Positions 8,231-17,203 are shown, numbered from the stretch's first letter. The stretch: 64,000 nucleotides of DNA from CAZJBS01 sp964544475 (GCA_964544475.1 CAZJBS010000002.1:1-64000); one strand, 5' to 3'. Numbers and translations: made by a program. The notes: generated by a model not told the origin, from the sequence alone.

Positions 8231-8824
8231 ATGTTTATCGACGAGTATCAAACCATCGAAGCGCGTGCCGATGCGTCCATTGAAGATCGGGGGTCTCGTT
8301 TTGTCGGTATCGTCACCCCGGTGGCCTCCGCTGAAAAAGCGAAACAACTGGTGGATACGCTATCACAAGAACATACGTCCATGTTGGATGTGGCCACGGC
8401 TTACCGGATCGGTTTGGAACCGGAGTGCGTGGCCGTCGCCCATGGGCATTTTGGCGCTGACGAATCCCTGCGATCCATTTTGGAATCCAAAGATCTCACG
8501 TACGCCTTGATCGTGGTCTTTCGGGAAGCGGGTGACGAAGATGTTCTTGAACCGTCGGCGCAGGCTTACCGCGATGCGGCCCTGAACGCTTTACGGCGTG
8601 CGAAAATCGTGAAGCGAATCCTGTATGATACGTTACGGTTTGAAGTGGAACGAAACGACCTGGAATACGCTTCGCGCTGCATTACCGATCAGCGTGGCAA
8701 AATCATCGGAACCGTCAATGGAGAGAAGGTGATTGTGAGCGTAAAAATTCGAAGAGTTCAATCCGAAGACCTGAAAAAAGCTCTGGCGCAAGCCTTCCAC
8801 GGACGCGTTACGTCTTTGGATTGA
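8231..8824 (+). CDS. Divergent YigZ/IMPACT-like protein
   Basis: A 197-residue protein resembling the YigZ/IMPACT family in its N-terminal half: the phrase GSRFVGIVTPVASAEKAK, the helix before it and AYRIG (residues 58-62) match the family pattern. The most conserved family segments, the DDGEPSGTAG and RYFGG motifs, are replaced (GADESLRSILES and VVFREAGDED), so this is either a very divergent member or one that has lost its usual function. YigZ proteins are of uncertain biochemical role, linked in eukaryotes to translation control. It follows the SDR gene closely and converges on glyA. Confidence 0.55.
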   Translation: MFIDEYQTIEARADASIEDRGSRFVGIVTPVASAEKAKQLVDTLSQEHTSMLDVATAYRIGLEPECVAVAHGHFGADESLRSILESKDLTYALIVVFREAGDEDVLEPSAQAYRDAALNALRRAKIVKRILYDTLRFEVERNDLEYASRCITDQRGKIIGTVNGEKVIVSVKIRRVQSEDLKKALAQAFHGRVTSLD

Positions 8825-8882
8825 TGCGGATGGGATCTCATCCCGACTTCTGAATCAGCGGGTCGGTTTAGTAAAGGGGGCT

Positions 8883-10166
8883 TTAATACAATGGAAATCG
8901 GGTGGTCATCGCCTTGATTTCCGACCGAATTACCGCAAGGTTCTTTTCGTCGTCCGGTTCTTTGAGGGCACGATCAATGAACTTCCCAATTTCCTTCATT
9001 TCCGATTCTTTCATCCCGCGACTTGTCAGGGCCGCGGTGCCAATCCGTATGCCACTTGTAACCATCGGACTCTGTGTGTCAAATGGCACCATGTTTTTGT
9101 TTACAGTGATTCCGGCGTGTTCAAGGGTATTTTCAGCTTTTTTGCCGGTGATATTTTTGTTTGACAAATCCACCAGCATCAGGTGATTGTCGGTTCCGCC
9201 GGAGACCAGATTGTAGCCGAGGTCCATCAGTGATGAGGCCAGTGTCTGGGCGTTTTTCACAACCTGCTTGGCGTATTCGATGAAGGACGGCTGCAGCGCC
9301 TCCTTAAAGGCCACCGCTTTCGCGGCAATCACGTGCATCAACGGGCCACCCTGAATACCCGGCATCACCGTTGAGTCGAGGATCTCCGACATCATTTTGA
9401 CCCGGCCTGATTTGGGCGCCACGATGCCCATTTTGTTCTCGAAATCTTTTCCCATCAGAATCAATCCGGACCTTGGCCCCCGCAGAGTCTTATGTGTCGT
9501 CGTTGTCACAAAGTGGCAGAAAGGAACCGGGCTGGGGTGAATGCCGGCGGCAATCAGACCGGCGGGATGCGCCATATCGGACATAAGGTAGGCGCCAATC
9601 TCATCCGCCACCGCGCGAAATTTTTCGTATTCAAAAAACCGGGGATAGGCGCTGGCACCGGCGATGATCAGCCTGGGCTTGTGTTCGCGGGCGATTTTGA
9701 CCATGTCATCATAATCGATCCGGCCGGTTTCCTTCTTTACGCCATACGCGACGACTTTGTACATCTTGCCGGAAAAATTGACGGGACTGCCGTGCGTGAG
9801 ATGACCGCCATGGGCCAGATTCATGCCCATGATTGTATCACCCGGTTTCAGAACGGTGAAATAGATGGCCATGTTGGCCTGCGAGCCGGAATGCGGTTGT
9901 ACGTTGGCGTAGTCGCAGTGGAAGAGTTGTTTGGCACGGTCGCGGGCCAGATTCTCGGTCTGGTCAACGCATTCGCATCCGCCGTAATATCGGTTGCCGG
10001 GATAGCCTTCGGCGTATTTATTGGTCAGGACGCTGCCGGCGGCTTCCAAAACGGCCTCGCTGACGAAGTTTTCAGAAGCGATCATTTCGAGGGTGTTGTT
10101 CTGCCGGTCTTTTTCGCCGACGATTGTTGCGTAAACTTCGGGATCAAAGGACTGAATGCGGCTCAT
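8883..10166 (-). CDS. glyA: Serine hydroxymethyltransferase
   Basis: A 427-residue cytosolic PLP enzyme that interconverts serine and glycine while loading one-carbon units on tetrahydrofolate. The family signature is unmistakable: YAEGYPGNRYYGGCE, VQPHSGSQANMA, the lysine-containing TTTTHKTLRGPRSGLI and SGIRIGTAALTSRGM. The length is normal. It starts at ATG 10166 with a GGAAG ribosome site. It stands alone, convergent with the YigZ-like gene and divergent from a GNAT gene across 191 bases. Confidence 0.98.
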   Translation of the reverse strand: MSRIQSFDPEVYATIVGEKDRQNNTLEMIASENFVSEAVLEAAGSVLTNKYAEGYPGNRYYGGCECVDQTENLARDRAKQLFHCDYANVQPHSGSQANMAIYFTVLKPGDTIMGMNLAHGGHLTHGSPVNFSGKMYKVVAYGVKKETGRIDYDDMVKIAREHKPRLIIAGASAYPRFFEYEKFRAVADEIGAYLMSDMAHPAGLIAAGIHPSPVPFCHFVTTTTHKTLRGPRSGLILMGKDFENKMGIVAPKSGRVKMMSEILDSTVMPGIQGGPLMHVIAAKAVAFKEALQPSFIEYAKQVVKNAQTLASSLMDLGYNLVSGGTDNHLMLVDLSNKNITGKKAENTLEHAGITVNKNMVPFDTQSPMVTSGIRIGTAALTSRGMKESEMKEIGKFIDRALKEPDDEKNLAVIRSEIKAMTTRFPLY

Positions 10167-10357
10167 GGGTTCTTCCTATAGCTGGTGATTGCTCGCCGGA
10201 CAATGTAACTAAACCGGATTCGACGTGCAAGGTGGAATGAGGGTCTGTTAAGATCCGCCAGACCGAATCGGTCGCGTGATCCCCGTCGGTGTGCTTTTCC
10301 GTACCAGCCAAAATTAGCCATTGATAACCACCCGGACTACGGCTAATTTGCAATCGC

Positions 10358-10933
10358 ATGATTAATCCTTTCACGTCGCGCCTGTCTTTGAATCGCAAAG
10401 AGTATCGCGTCACGCTACGGGATCCGGAGCCGGATGATGCCATACTCATGCACCAATGGCGCAAAGAAGACGCCCTGCGAGCCCACCAGCCGTTCGTTCT
10501 GCTGACTATCGACCAACTTCGCGCGGATATCGAAAAGTTGCGTTCCAACGATTTGCCCAATTTTTCACGCGACCGGTTTCAATGGATCATTGAACGCCTG
10601 GAGGACGATACGTCCATGGGATGGGTGACCGTGTCGATACGATCGTGGGAACATCTCATCGCAGAAATCGGTTATAGTCTCGCCGAACGTTACCACCGTC
10701 GCGGATATGGCACTGAAGCCGTGGAGTTAGTACTTCAAAAAGTGTTTGTGGAAGCTCACATGTACCGGGTCGAAGCCAAGTGCTCGGTGTCCAACACGGC
10801 ATCCTACCGGTTGCTTGAAAACATGGGATTCCGCCGCGAAGGCATCCTTCGCGGGTATTTTGTCATTCAGGGCCGGCGGGTCGACCACTATATGTACAGT
10901 TTGCTTCGTAGTGAGTATTTTGAAAAATTCTGA
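10358..10933 (+). CDS. GNAT family N-acetyltransferase (RimJ/RimL type)
   Basis: A 191-residue acetyltransferase. The opening strand EYRVTLRDPEPDDA, the acetyl-CoA pyrophosphate loop YHRRGYGTEAV (Q/R-x-x-G-x-G/A) and the terminal VSNTASYRLLENMGFRREGILRGYF are typical of the RimJ/RimL branch, which acetylates N-termini of ribosomal proteins or small amines. The acceptor here cannot be inferred. The ATG at 10358 lacks a clear ribosome site. It is divergent from glyA and is followed after 140 bases by an RNA methyltransferase gene on the same strand. Confidence 0.88.
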   Translation: MINPFTSRLSLNRKEYRVTLRDPEPDDAILMHQWRKEDALRAHQPFVLLTIDQLRADIEKLRSNDLPNFSRDRFQWIIERLEDDTSMGWVTVSIRSWEHLIAEIGYSLAERYHRRGYGTEAVELVLQKVFVEAHMYRVEAKCSVSNTASYRLLENMGFRREGILRGYFVIQGRRVDHYMYSLLRSEYFEKF

Positions 10934-11033
10934 AGATGGCCCGAAAACGATGAGCGGGAATCGCATCGTTGGTTTCCGTTTCTTGAAGTCAGGCATCCGG
11001 CCGCGTTGTTGGAACAAATCACTATTTTGTCAC

Positions 11034-11053
11034 GCGCAACCTGAAGGTTGCGC
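11034..11053 (+). promoter_or_regulatory. Small hairpin before the RNA methyltransferase start
   Basis: GCGCAACC (11034-11041) pairs perfectly with GGTTGCGC (11046-11053) around a TGAA loop, 20 bases before the TTG start of the following gene. There is no T-run, so it is not a terminator. It could influence translation initiation; this is only a suggestion. Confidence 0.4.
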
Positions 11054-11073
11054 CAACTTCGGATACCGAGCGA

Positions 11074-12525
11074 TTGACCATTGAAGTTCCGGAATCTTTT
11101 CGTCTCTATCTCAAGGGCATTCTTGGCTCCGGGCACCAGGCATTTCTGAACGGTCTGGAGTTTGAAAAGCGCACGACGTTGCGTTTCAATATCCTCAAGA
11201 CTGTTGGCGAAGAAACTCGAAGAGACCTTCAGCGGGAGGGATTCGTGTCTGAGCCGTTGGAATTCTATTCGGACGCATTTCTGATCAAAGAAGAACCCAC
11301 GCCGATCAGCAAAACGCTGGAGCATTTTCTCGGACTCTTCTATATCCAAAGTGTAGCGTCCATGATACCGCCGCTGGTTTTGGATCCTCAACCCGGGGAA
11401 CTCGTCCTCGACATTGCCGCCGCGCCGGGTTCCAAAACGACGCAAATGGGCCAGATGATGCTCAACCGGGGCATGCTCGTGGCCAACGAATGGGACGGCA
11501 AACGCATCAAAACCCTGTCACACAATTTGGATCGAATGGGCATTCTCAACGCCGCGATGGTCAATATGGGCGGCGAACGCATCGGCAATCTCCTGCCGGA
11601 GACGTTTGACAAAGCCCTGGTCGATGCGCCGTGCTCCGCGATCGGCGTGATTCACAAAGCGCCCCAGGCCATTGAAAATCTGTCCTTCGTTCAGAAGTTC
11701 GCTTTTATTCAGGAACAGCTTTTTGTCAGCGCTCTCAAATCACTGAAAGTCGGCGGCACGCTGGTCTATTCGACGTGTACCGTGACACCGGAAGAAAACG
11801 AAATGCTGGTCGACAGACTGGCGCGCCGATACAACCTGGACATTGAGGCGATTCAGATGCATTCGTCGATCAGCCGAATCGACGGCTTGCGCCAATTCGG
11901 CAACCACGAACCGCTCGCTGATTCCATTGAAAGAACCGCCCGCCTGTTGCCTAATCGCATCAATCCGGAAGGTTTCTTCGTGTCGAAGTTGAGGAAGAAA
12001 GAATCGATTCCACCGGCCGGTGAACGTTCCTCCTTTGGCAACGTCCGATTCGATCTGGTTGATGCGGATGATCCCGAAATCCGACAAATGGCCGATTATT
12101 TCGCCAACCTTTTTGGAATGGACACGGCGCTGTGGAGAGCCTATGCGTTCATGAAGAAAGACGATGAAATTCTCATCACTTCCGGCGACTGGCTCGGCAA
12201 GGAACCGATATTGAACAGAATTCACACTCATCGCATCGGTATGCGTATTGCCCGAACGCGGCGAGCCGGGGAATGGAAACTCTCGACCAATGCCGCTCAA
12301 TTGTTCAGTTCGCGCATTACGAAGAATAGAATAGTCCTGGAAGACCTGGCGGAAATAGAGACATTTGTGGCGGCGGGAACACTACGGAGAGATTTCGGAA
12401 TTGAAAAAGGTGGCGTCGTAGTTTTCGCGCACGGTCACGCGCTGGGATGCGGGGTCATTCACCAGGGCGCCCTGAAATCTCAAATGCCGAAAAGCCGCAT
12501 GGTCATTGGTGTGGATGTCGTGTAG
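11074..12525 (+). CDS. NOL1/NOP2/Sun family m5C RNA methyltransferase, RsmF-like
   Basis: A 483-residue protein that should methylate cytosine C5 in rRNA or tRNA. The N-terminal domain (residues 1-80) resembles RsmF/YebU; the SAM site is LDIAAAPGSKTTQ (112-124); the two catalytic cysteines are Cys187 in DAPCSAIG and Cys235 in STCTVTPEENE. The C-terminal 200 residues form the accessory RNA-binding part, ending in GVVVFAHGHALGCG. The start is TTG 11074, the only usual start codon before the conserved N-terminus; the open frame itself reaches back to 10987. Which RNA position is modified is unknown. Confidence 0.9.
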   Translation: MTIEVPESFRLYLKGILGSGHQAFLNGLEFEKRTTLRFNILKTVGEETRRDLQREGFVSEPLEFYSDAFLIKEEPTPISKTLEHFLGLFYIQSVASMIPPLVLDPQPGELVLDIAAAPGSKTTQMGQMMLNRGMLVANEWDGKRIKTLSHNLDRMGILNAAMVNMGGERIGNLLPETFDKALVDAPCSAIGVIHKAPQAIENLSFVQKFAFIQEQLFVSALKSLKVGGTLVYSTCTVTPEENEMLVDRLARRYNLDIEAIQMHSSISRIDGLRQFGNHEPLADSIERTARLLPNRINPEGFFVSKLRKKESIPPAGERSSFGNVRFDLVDADDPEIRQMADYFANLFGMDTALWRAYAFMKKDDEILITSGDWLGKEPILNRIHTHRIGMRIARTRRAGEWKLSTNAAQLFSSRITKNRIVLEDLAEIETFVAAGTLRRDFGIEKGGVVVFAHGHALGCGVIHQGALKSQMPKSRMVIGVDVV

Positions 12526-12575
12526 AATCTGACTTGGCACGGATGAATGCGGTCCAAGAAACAAAAGAGCGATCC

Positions 12576-12611
12576 AAAAAAAGGGGCGAAGGATCGTCGT
12601 CCATTCGCCCC
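12576..12611 (-). terminator. Terminator of the small membrane protein gene
   Basis: On the minus strand GGGGCGAA (12611-12604) pairs with TTCGCCCC (12590-12583) and is followed by seven Ts (complement of 12576-12582). It lies 24 bases after the stop at 12635, as expected for an intrinsic terminator of that gene, and separates it from the convergent RNA methyltransferase. Confidence 0.8.
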
Positions 12612-12634
12612 GAAAACTCGGCCCCTGCTCTCCG

Positions 12635-13024
12635 TTATTCCTTAACGACGTAGCCCAGAATCACACCCGCTATGGTTGCTTCGACGATGCAGCCGAGGAA
12701 CCAACTCATGGCCAGAAAATACGGCAAAGGCTGGACGGAGTATGTTCCATAACCCATGCCAATACCGGTTCCCAGGCCATACAGCACGCCGTACTGGATG
12801 GCGTTCGCAAGGCTCTTTGTCACAAAGCGGGTATAAATCATCACAAAAACGGTTGCCGAGATCAGAGTCACGACACTCATAAGACCGTGTTTCATTTCTT
12901 CCATAGGCCTCCACATGCTGGCGGTGGCCTGATACATGCCCTGCAGCAAAATGCCATGCAGAACAAAGTCGAGCAACGACCATGCGACAAAAACGAGAAC
13001 GATGGCGATAATAGCTTTCTTCAT
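12635..13024 (-). CDS. Small four-helix membrane protein of unknown function
   Basis: A 129-residue hydrophobic protein. I count four likely helices, near residues 3-23, 48-67, 76-93 and 103-126. Features that may be conserved are VAWSLLDFVLHGILLQGMY near the N-terminus, WRPMEEMKHG in the first loop and MGYGTYSVQPLPY before the last helix. I do not recognise a named family with certainty. The ATG at 13024 is preceded by GGAGGAAG. It has its own terminator and seems to be a monocistronic gene, with a 146-base gap to the upstream alkC. Confidence 0.7.
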   Translation of the reverse strand: MKKAIIAIVLVFVAWSLLDFVLHGILLQGMYQATASMWRPMEEMKHGLMSVVTLISATVFVMIYTRFVTKSLANAIQYGVLYGLGTGIGMGYGTYSVQPLPYFLAMSWFLGCIVEATIAGVILGYVVKE

Positions 13025-13170
13025 ACTTCCTCCGATTGGGGTTGGTTAAGGGACATTCGGTTAATGAAGTAAAGACGCCACAATTGGTTGCCCGCCGGCC
13101 GGGCGATGAGACAGGAAGAGACTGGATGGGTCAATTTGGCACTCGAACGGGAATTTGTCAAGAGATCAAT

Positions 13171-14271
13171 TCAACGAAACAATTCTATTTTTACCCTCCG
13201 CATTTCCTTGCCGTTGATGAGCACGGCAAGGGCGTGAGTTCCAGGATGGTGTGATCGTGTCGAGAGATCCCGAAAAGTATGCCGAAACCGAAAAGCGTGA
13301 CGTTCGGCAGGCCCCATTATTTTGCGACCAATCTGAAATATCCTGGCATGAATCCGGCCCCCCGACTTCACATAGTGGACGGCGTATTCCAGTCGTAGGT
13401 TCATCGGCTTGAGGCCTTTGCACACCAGGCGACAGGAGACATCCACGGCGCCTCCGATTTTTGTGCGGCGCGGGGTCACGTTCATGCGGGTCACGTTCAC
13501 CGGCCCATTCTGAGAATAACCGAACAAGGACAGCGCTTGCGGGAGACCCTTTTTCAACAACGTGCGACAGGCGTGACGAAGCAGCCGGTCCGTTTCTTCG
13601 GATACCCCAATCCACCGGCGGGCCGTTTTCAATACGATACCCGGGTGGTCCTTTGCGATGTCATTCAGATTGTTTGCAACGGAACGGCGGACATAGGCCG
13701 ATGGATCGCCTTTCAGTATCTCGAGAATCTGAAGAACAGGTTCAGGGTTCTTTTTGAATTCCGGCAAAGCCGTGGCCCATGGCAATCGCGGACGGCACCC
13801 TTCGCTGGCCAGCCGTCTCACGTGTTCATTGGTGTCACGCGCCCAAACCGCCATCTGATTCACCATCACGGGACCGTATTTCACGATAAACGGCCGGACG
13901 GCGAATTCGGAACTTGACAGCTGCGTGAAGAGCTCGAGCGCGGGAATGGATGCTTCATAATCCTCCAATCCGTACAATTCAACATATCCCGGAAAACACA
14001 TGTCCGCAAAGTTTGCAGATCGGCCCATTCGATCTCGGCGTGCGACACTCATCAAGACTCGGAGGTTTCTTCGATACGGCCCGGGAAGAACCAGGCCCAG
14101 GACCGATGAAATGTGATACATTCGATTCTTGAGTTCGCGGCGATTCCAATGCCTGTCTAATATTTTTTCAATGAATGTTCTTCTGGAGAAAGCCGGCTCG
14201 ATGGAATAAATCTGGTCGGAGAGTTTCTCCACGTACGCGCGATCGTACATGTGCTTCAATGGTTCTGGCAT
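13171..14271 (-). CDS. alkC: AlkC-type DNA alkylation repair glycosylase
   Basis: A 366-residue protein of the HEAT-like DNA alkylation repair family. The opening MPEPLKHMYDRAYVEKL, the LKNRMYHISSVLGLVLP segment and the later HEAT-like helices (RPFIVKYGPVMVNQMAVWA, EHVRRLASEG, AYVRRSVANNLNDIAKDHP) match AlkC rather than AlkD. The last 110 residues are beta-rich (from about NVTRMNVTPRR), in keeping with the C-terminal Ig-like domain described for AlkC proteins. AlkC removes 3-methyladenine and 3-methylcytosine type lesions without base flipping. I chose ATG 14271 because it begins the conserved MPEPLK; an extra open stretch of 70 codons upstream overlaps the TfoX_C gene and is not protein-like. 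Confidence 0.8.
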   Translation of the reverse strand: MPEPLKHMYDRAYVEKLSDQIYSIEPAFSRRTFIEKILDRHWNRRELKNRMYHISSVLGLVLPGPYRRNLRVLMSVARRDRMGRSANFADMCFPGYVELYGLEDYEASIPALELFTQLSSSEFAVRPFIVKYGPVMVNQMAVWARDTNEHVRRLASEGCRPRLPWATALPEFKKNPEPVLQILEILKGDPSAYVRRSVANNLNDIAKDHPGIVLKTARRWIGVSEETDRLLRHACRTLLKKGLPQALSLFGYSQNGPVNVTRMNVTPRRTKIGGAVDVSCRLVCKGLKPMNLRLEYAVHYVKSGGRIHARIFQIGRKIMGPAERHAFRFRHTFRDLSTRSHHPGTHALAVLINGKEMRRVKIELFR

Positions 14272-14281
14272 ACTCGAATTG

Positions 14282-14542
14282 CTATTGTTTGAGCCTGGCG
14301 GCTTCCCTGAGTTCCGCTTTGACAGATCCGGGGAGCCGGTTCCAATGAAGGTCCAGTAAGGCGGCTTCGAGGGCATAGAGGAGCACGAGGGAAACCCTGG
14401 GACGAATCCTTTTGAGTCGGATGTAGACTTCCACGGAACCAAGCCGTTCGATATCCTGCAAAGTGGATACGCCGATCTCATTCAACCACTTCGTGGATTT
14501 CGGGCCCATGTTCCGGATTGAAGACTTCGGTCTTTGAGTCAT
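14282..14542 (-). CDS. TfoX C-terminal domain protein
   Basis: An 86-residue protein made almost entirely of a TfoX_C domain, a helix-hairpin-helix-like unit: NMGPKSTKWLNEIGV, LQDIERLGSVEVYIRLKRI and the end LLDLHWNRLPGSVKAELREA. Free-standing TfoX_C proteins are common and of unknown role; full TfoX regulates competence. The start ATG 14542 is preferred to one 12 codons upstream because the homology begins just after it. It ends 10 bases before alkC, so the two genes are probably co-transcribed and it may have a DNA-linked role. Confidence 0.8.
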   Translation of the reverse strand: MTQRPKSSIRNMGPKSTKWLNEIGVSTLQDIERLGSVEVYIRLKRIRPRVSLVLLYALEAALLDLHWNRLPGSVKAELREAARLKQ

Positions 14543-14683
14543 AATGACCGTTGACGTAATTTGGCAACCATACACCATGGAAGATATTCAATGCCGATGA
14601 CAACCTTATGTCAGGAGAGAGACCGGTCTTCGTCATGCCCTTGACACGTGCGATGGCTGGAAATAATAATATTGTTTGTCTCT

Positions 14684-15556
14684 ATGGCTCGTTTGATTTA
14701 TATTCACACGTTGATTGTTGACTTGCCTGCCAGCGCTGATGTTGAGACCCGGAATCACACACTGAGAGCCACCGTGAGCGGCGAGATCGTTCAAAAGCAA
14801 AAAGAGGCCCTGCTCAAGAAGATCGCGGAGCACAAGGCTTTGGCCAAACCCGTTTTGGACAAAGTTCGAAAGGCCAGCGCTCTTGAAATGGTTTTCATGT
14901 TTGATACGACGGGCAGTATGGATGTGTACCTGTCGGAAGTGCAAATGCACGTGCAACTGATATTGCGGGAAATTCGAAAACGCGTACCGGATGCGCGGTT
15001 TGCTTTGATTGTTTACAAGGATCACGAACAGGGACCGTACGTCACCTTGACGCATCCTTTTTCGGACAAAGAAGATGAGTTGATCAATTTCCTCAGATCG
15101 TCGCAGATCGCTCCCGGCGCCGGCGGCGGCGGTGCGGAAGCCGTGGAATGCGCGCTGTTTGAAGCCAACCAACTGGAGTGGTCACCGGGCACGAAAGGAA
15201 AGGCCATTGTCCTCATCGGCGACAAACCACCCCATGGCGTGATGGATACCTTTGATGAGTGTTCGAGCGGGCGGGATTACCGAATCGAAACGAACCACCT
15301 GATCGACAAGCATGTGAAAATTTACGCCGTGTTGTGCAATAACGTTCAGGAGACGCGGAGCACGTTCCAATGGCTGGCCGACAAGACGGGGGGACGCTTT
15401 GTGACCCTGGAAGAAATTCACGACCTCGTTGATTTGCTCGTTGCCGTCAGCATCAAGGAGTCCAGTCCGTTGTTATTGCAGGCTTATACGGAAGAACTGA
15501 AACAAAAAGGTCATTTGACCGACTCCAAACGAAAACTAATACAGAGTCTCAGCTAA
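14684..15556 (+). CDS. von Willebrand factor type A domain protein
   Basis: A 290-residue protein with a vWA domain (about residues 68-260). The MIDAS metal site is readable as DTTGS (74-78), and VYKDHEQGPY, GGGGAEAVECAL and LIGDKPPHGV correspond to later parts of the fold, close to the vWA domains seen next to alpha-kinases. A possible coiled-coil (residues 33-66) precedes it. There is no clear signal peptide, so a cytoplasmic location is likely. ATG 14684 is used; a GTG at 14648 is possible and would add a hydrophobic N-terminus. The stop codon abuts the start of the diguanylate cyclase gene, so the two products are probably made together. Confidence 0.78.
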   Translation: MARLIYIHTLIVDLPASADVETRNHTLRATVSGEIVQKQKEALLKKIAEHKALAKPVLDKVRKASALEMVFMFDTTGSMDVYLSEVQMHVQLILREIRKRVPDARFALIVYKDHEQGPYVTLTHPFSDKEDELINFLRSSQIAPGAGGGGAEAVECALFEANQLEWSPGTKGKAIVLIGDKPPHGVMDTFDECSSGRDYRIETNHLIDKHVKIYAVLCNNVQETRSTFQWLADKTGGRFVTLEEIHDLVDLLVAVSIKESSPLLLQAYTEELKQKGHLTDSKRKLIQSLS

Positions 15557-16525
15557 ATGAGCCCTAAAAAAACCGTGGCGGTTGGTGAGGAACAACCGGA
15601 GTTTACCATAAAGGAACGGGTCCTGATCGTTGAGGACGATGTCGCCGTCCGTGACATGGTTATGGATTTCCTGATGAAGCGTGATTTCGAGGTGATCACA
15701 GCTTCCACCGGCGAAGAAGGCCTGTTGATTGCAACCACGGAAAAACCCGATGTGATTCTGGTCGACATCCTGATGCCGGGCATTGACGGCATTGAATTGA
15801 TCCAGCGGCTCCGGATGCAACCGGGCACGAAGCTGATTCCGATCCTTGTCCTGACCGCCGTGAATAACCTGGAAACGAAAGTCAAAGTTTTTCAGGCCGG
15901 CGGTGACGGTATGCTCATCAAGCCGTTTGATTTGCAGGAACTGCAAGTTCGGATCGAACGCGCCCTGCGTGTTTCAAAAGATTTCCTCGAACTCACCTAT
16001 CTCGATGCGCTGACCGGAGTTTACAACCGGCGATTCTTTGATGACCGGCTGCTCGTGGAAATCAACCGCGGGAAACGGTATAACAATCCACTATCCCTGG
16101 CGATTTTCGACATCGATTTTTTCAAGAAATTCAATGACACGTACGGTCATCGGGCCGGCGATTTCGTGCTGAATGCCCTGGCGCAATTTGTGAAAAAGCA
16201 ACTTCGTTCGCAGGATATCGTCTGCCGGTACGGCGGGGAAGAATTCTGCATCATCATGCCGATGACCAAAGGATATGACGCCGCCATGGTTTTGAGCCGT
16301 CTCCGGAGCGACCTGCAGAATCGGTATTTTTATTCTGAATTTGACAACCGGGACTTCAACATTCTGATCAGCGTGGGCGTTGCGGAGTGTCCGACGGATG
16401 CCACCGAAGCGGACGCCCTTATTCGAACCGCCGACGAAGCCCTCTACGAAGCCAAACATACCGGCAGAAACCGTGTCGTTTTGTTTCACGGTTCCTCTCC
16501 GGCCGCCGCCGCCTCCAAAAAGTGA
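15557..16525 (+). CDS. Response regulator diguanylate cyclase (Rec-GGDEF)
   Basis: A 322-residue cytoplasmic signalling protein of the PleD/WspR kind that makes cyclic di-GMP. The receiver domain (22-138) has acidic residues Glu26-Asp27-Asp28, phosphoacceptor Asp70 and Lys122. The GGDEF domain (150-310) carries the active-site loop GGEEF at 226-230. RSQD at 217-220, five residues before it, is a complete inhibitory I-site, so product feedback inhibition is expected. No kinase is adjacent. The gene begins directly after the stop of the vWA gene, which points to a shared pathway, and is followed by a small unknown gene and queD. Confidence 0.95.
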   Translation: MSPKKTVAVGEEQPEFTIKERVLIVEDDVAVRDMVMDFLMKRDFEVITASTGEEGLLIATTEKPDVILVDILMPGIDGIELIQRLRMQPGTKLIPILVLTAVNNLETKVKVFQAGGDGMLIKPFDLQELQVRIERALRVSKDFLELTYLDALTGVYNRRFFDDRLLVEINRGKRYNNPLSLAIFDIDFFKKFNDTYGHRAGDFVLNALAQFVKKQLRSQDIVCRYGGEEFCIIMPMTKGYDAAMVLSRLRSDLQNRYFYSEFDNRDFNILISVGVAECPTDATEADALIRTADEALYEAKHTGRNRVVLFHGSSPAAAASKK

Positions 16526-16535
16526 TATCCGACCA

Positions 16536-16781
16536 TTGACACAAACGCTGGAACTCCTTCGCGAGAATCTGCAGATACTGCGCCATGCCGTGCACGGGCA
16601 GGACGATTCATCGCTCCTCGAAGAGCACGGCCATCCGGACGCCGACGACTATTACGCCGTGTATGAACTGAACGATGAAATTTTTCTTTTTCATTTTTCA
16701 AGAACGACGATTTGCCGGCTTGTTGTCTTCGACAACGTGCCCGAAGGCCTGAAGTATCTCCAGGCCGTGACGAAACCCTGA
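16536..16781 (+). CDS. Small hypothetical protein
   Basis: An 81-residue frame starting at TTG 16536 (opening MTQTLELLRENLQ), 10 bases after the diguanylate cyclase stop and 10 bases before queD. The composition is protein-like: an amphipathic N-terminal helix, an acidic middle (DDSSLLEEHGHPDADDYYAVYELND) and a beta-like end (EIFLFHF, TICRLVVFD). I recognise no family. The tight fit between two real genes supports it being translated. The same frame stays open upstream inside the cyclase gene, but that part overlaps real coding sequence and is rejected. Confidence 0.5.
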   Translation: MTQTLELLRENLQILRHAVHGQDDSSLLEEHGHPDADDYYAVYELNDEIFLFHFSRTTICRLVVFDNVPEGLKYLQAVTKP

Positions 16782-16791
16782 GAGCCGTGCC

Positions 16792-17157
16792 ATGTACACC
16801 CTGGAATTGACGGAGACGTTTTCAGCTGCCCACGCATTGCGAGACTATCCCGGAGTCTGTGCCAGGATGCACGGTCACAACTGGCGATTGACGGTTGTCC
16901 CGTCGACTGAAACAAAAGATCCCGCGGGCATTACCGTGGATTATGCGGATTTGAAAAAACTCATGGATGAAGTTATTCGCGAGTTCGATCACGATTGCCT
17001 CAATGAACATCCCCATTTCCGGTCCGTCAACCCCACGTCGGAGAATCTGGCCGAATACATTTACGAAAAATTCGAAAAACGGCTGCCGCCGTCGGTTCGG
17101 CTGGACAATGTCAGAATTTCTGAAACAGATAATTTTGCGGTAACATACCGGAAATGA
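16792..17157 (+). CDS. queD: 6-carboxy-5,6,7,8-tetrahydropterin synthase
   Basis: A 121-residue enzyme of the PTPS family that converts dihydroneopterin triphosphate to 6-carboxytetrahydropterin, an early step toward queuosine in tRNA. The zinc ligands are His14, His27 and His29, and Cys23 in the C-x3-HGH motif (VCARMHGHN) is the catalytic cysteine of the QueD type. YADLKKLMDEVIREFDHDCLN and PTSENLAEYIYE are also typical. The length is normal. Other queuosine genes are not in the window. Confidence 0.95.
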   Translation: MYTLELTETFSAAHALRDYPGVCARMHGHNWRLTVVPSTETKDPAGITVDYADLKKLMDEVIREFDHDCLNEHPHFRSVNPTSENLAEYIYEKFEKRLPPSVRLDNVRISETDNFAVTYRK

Positions 17158-17203
17158 CCATTCGGCATATTCCACATAAGACTACTGAAGAGGATTTTCT
17201 CTC

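Noticed and set aside
14282..14481. Upstream extension of alkC by 70 codons
   Set aside because: It overlaps the TfoX_C gene, is rich in serine and proline, and homology begins only at the internal Met (14271).
16380..16535. Upstream extension of the 81-residue protein
   Set aside because: It lies within the diguanylate cyclase gene in another frame and has proline-rich shadow composition.
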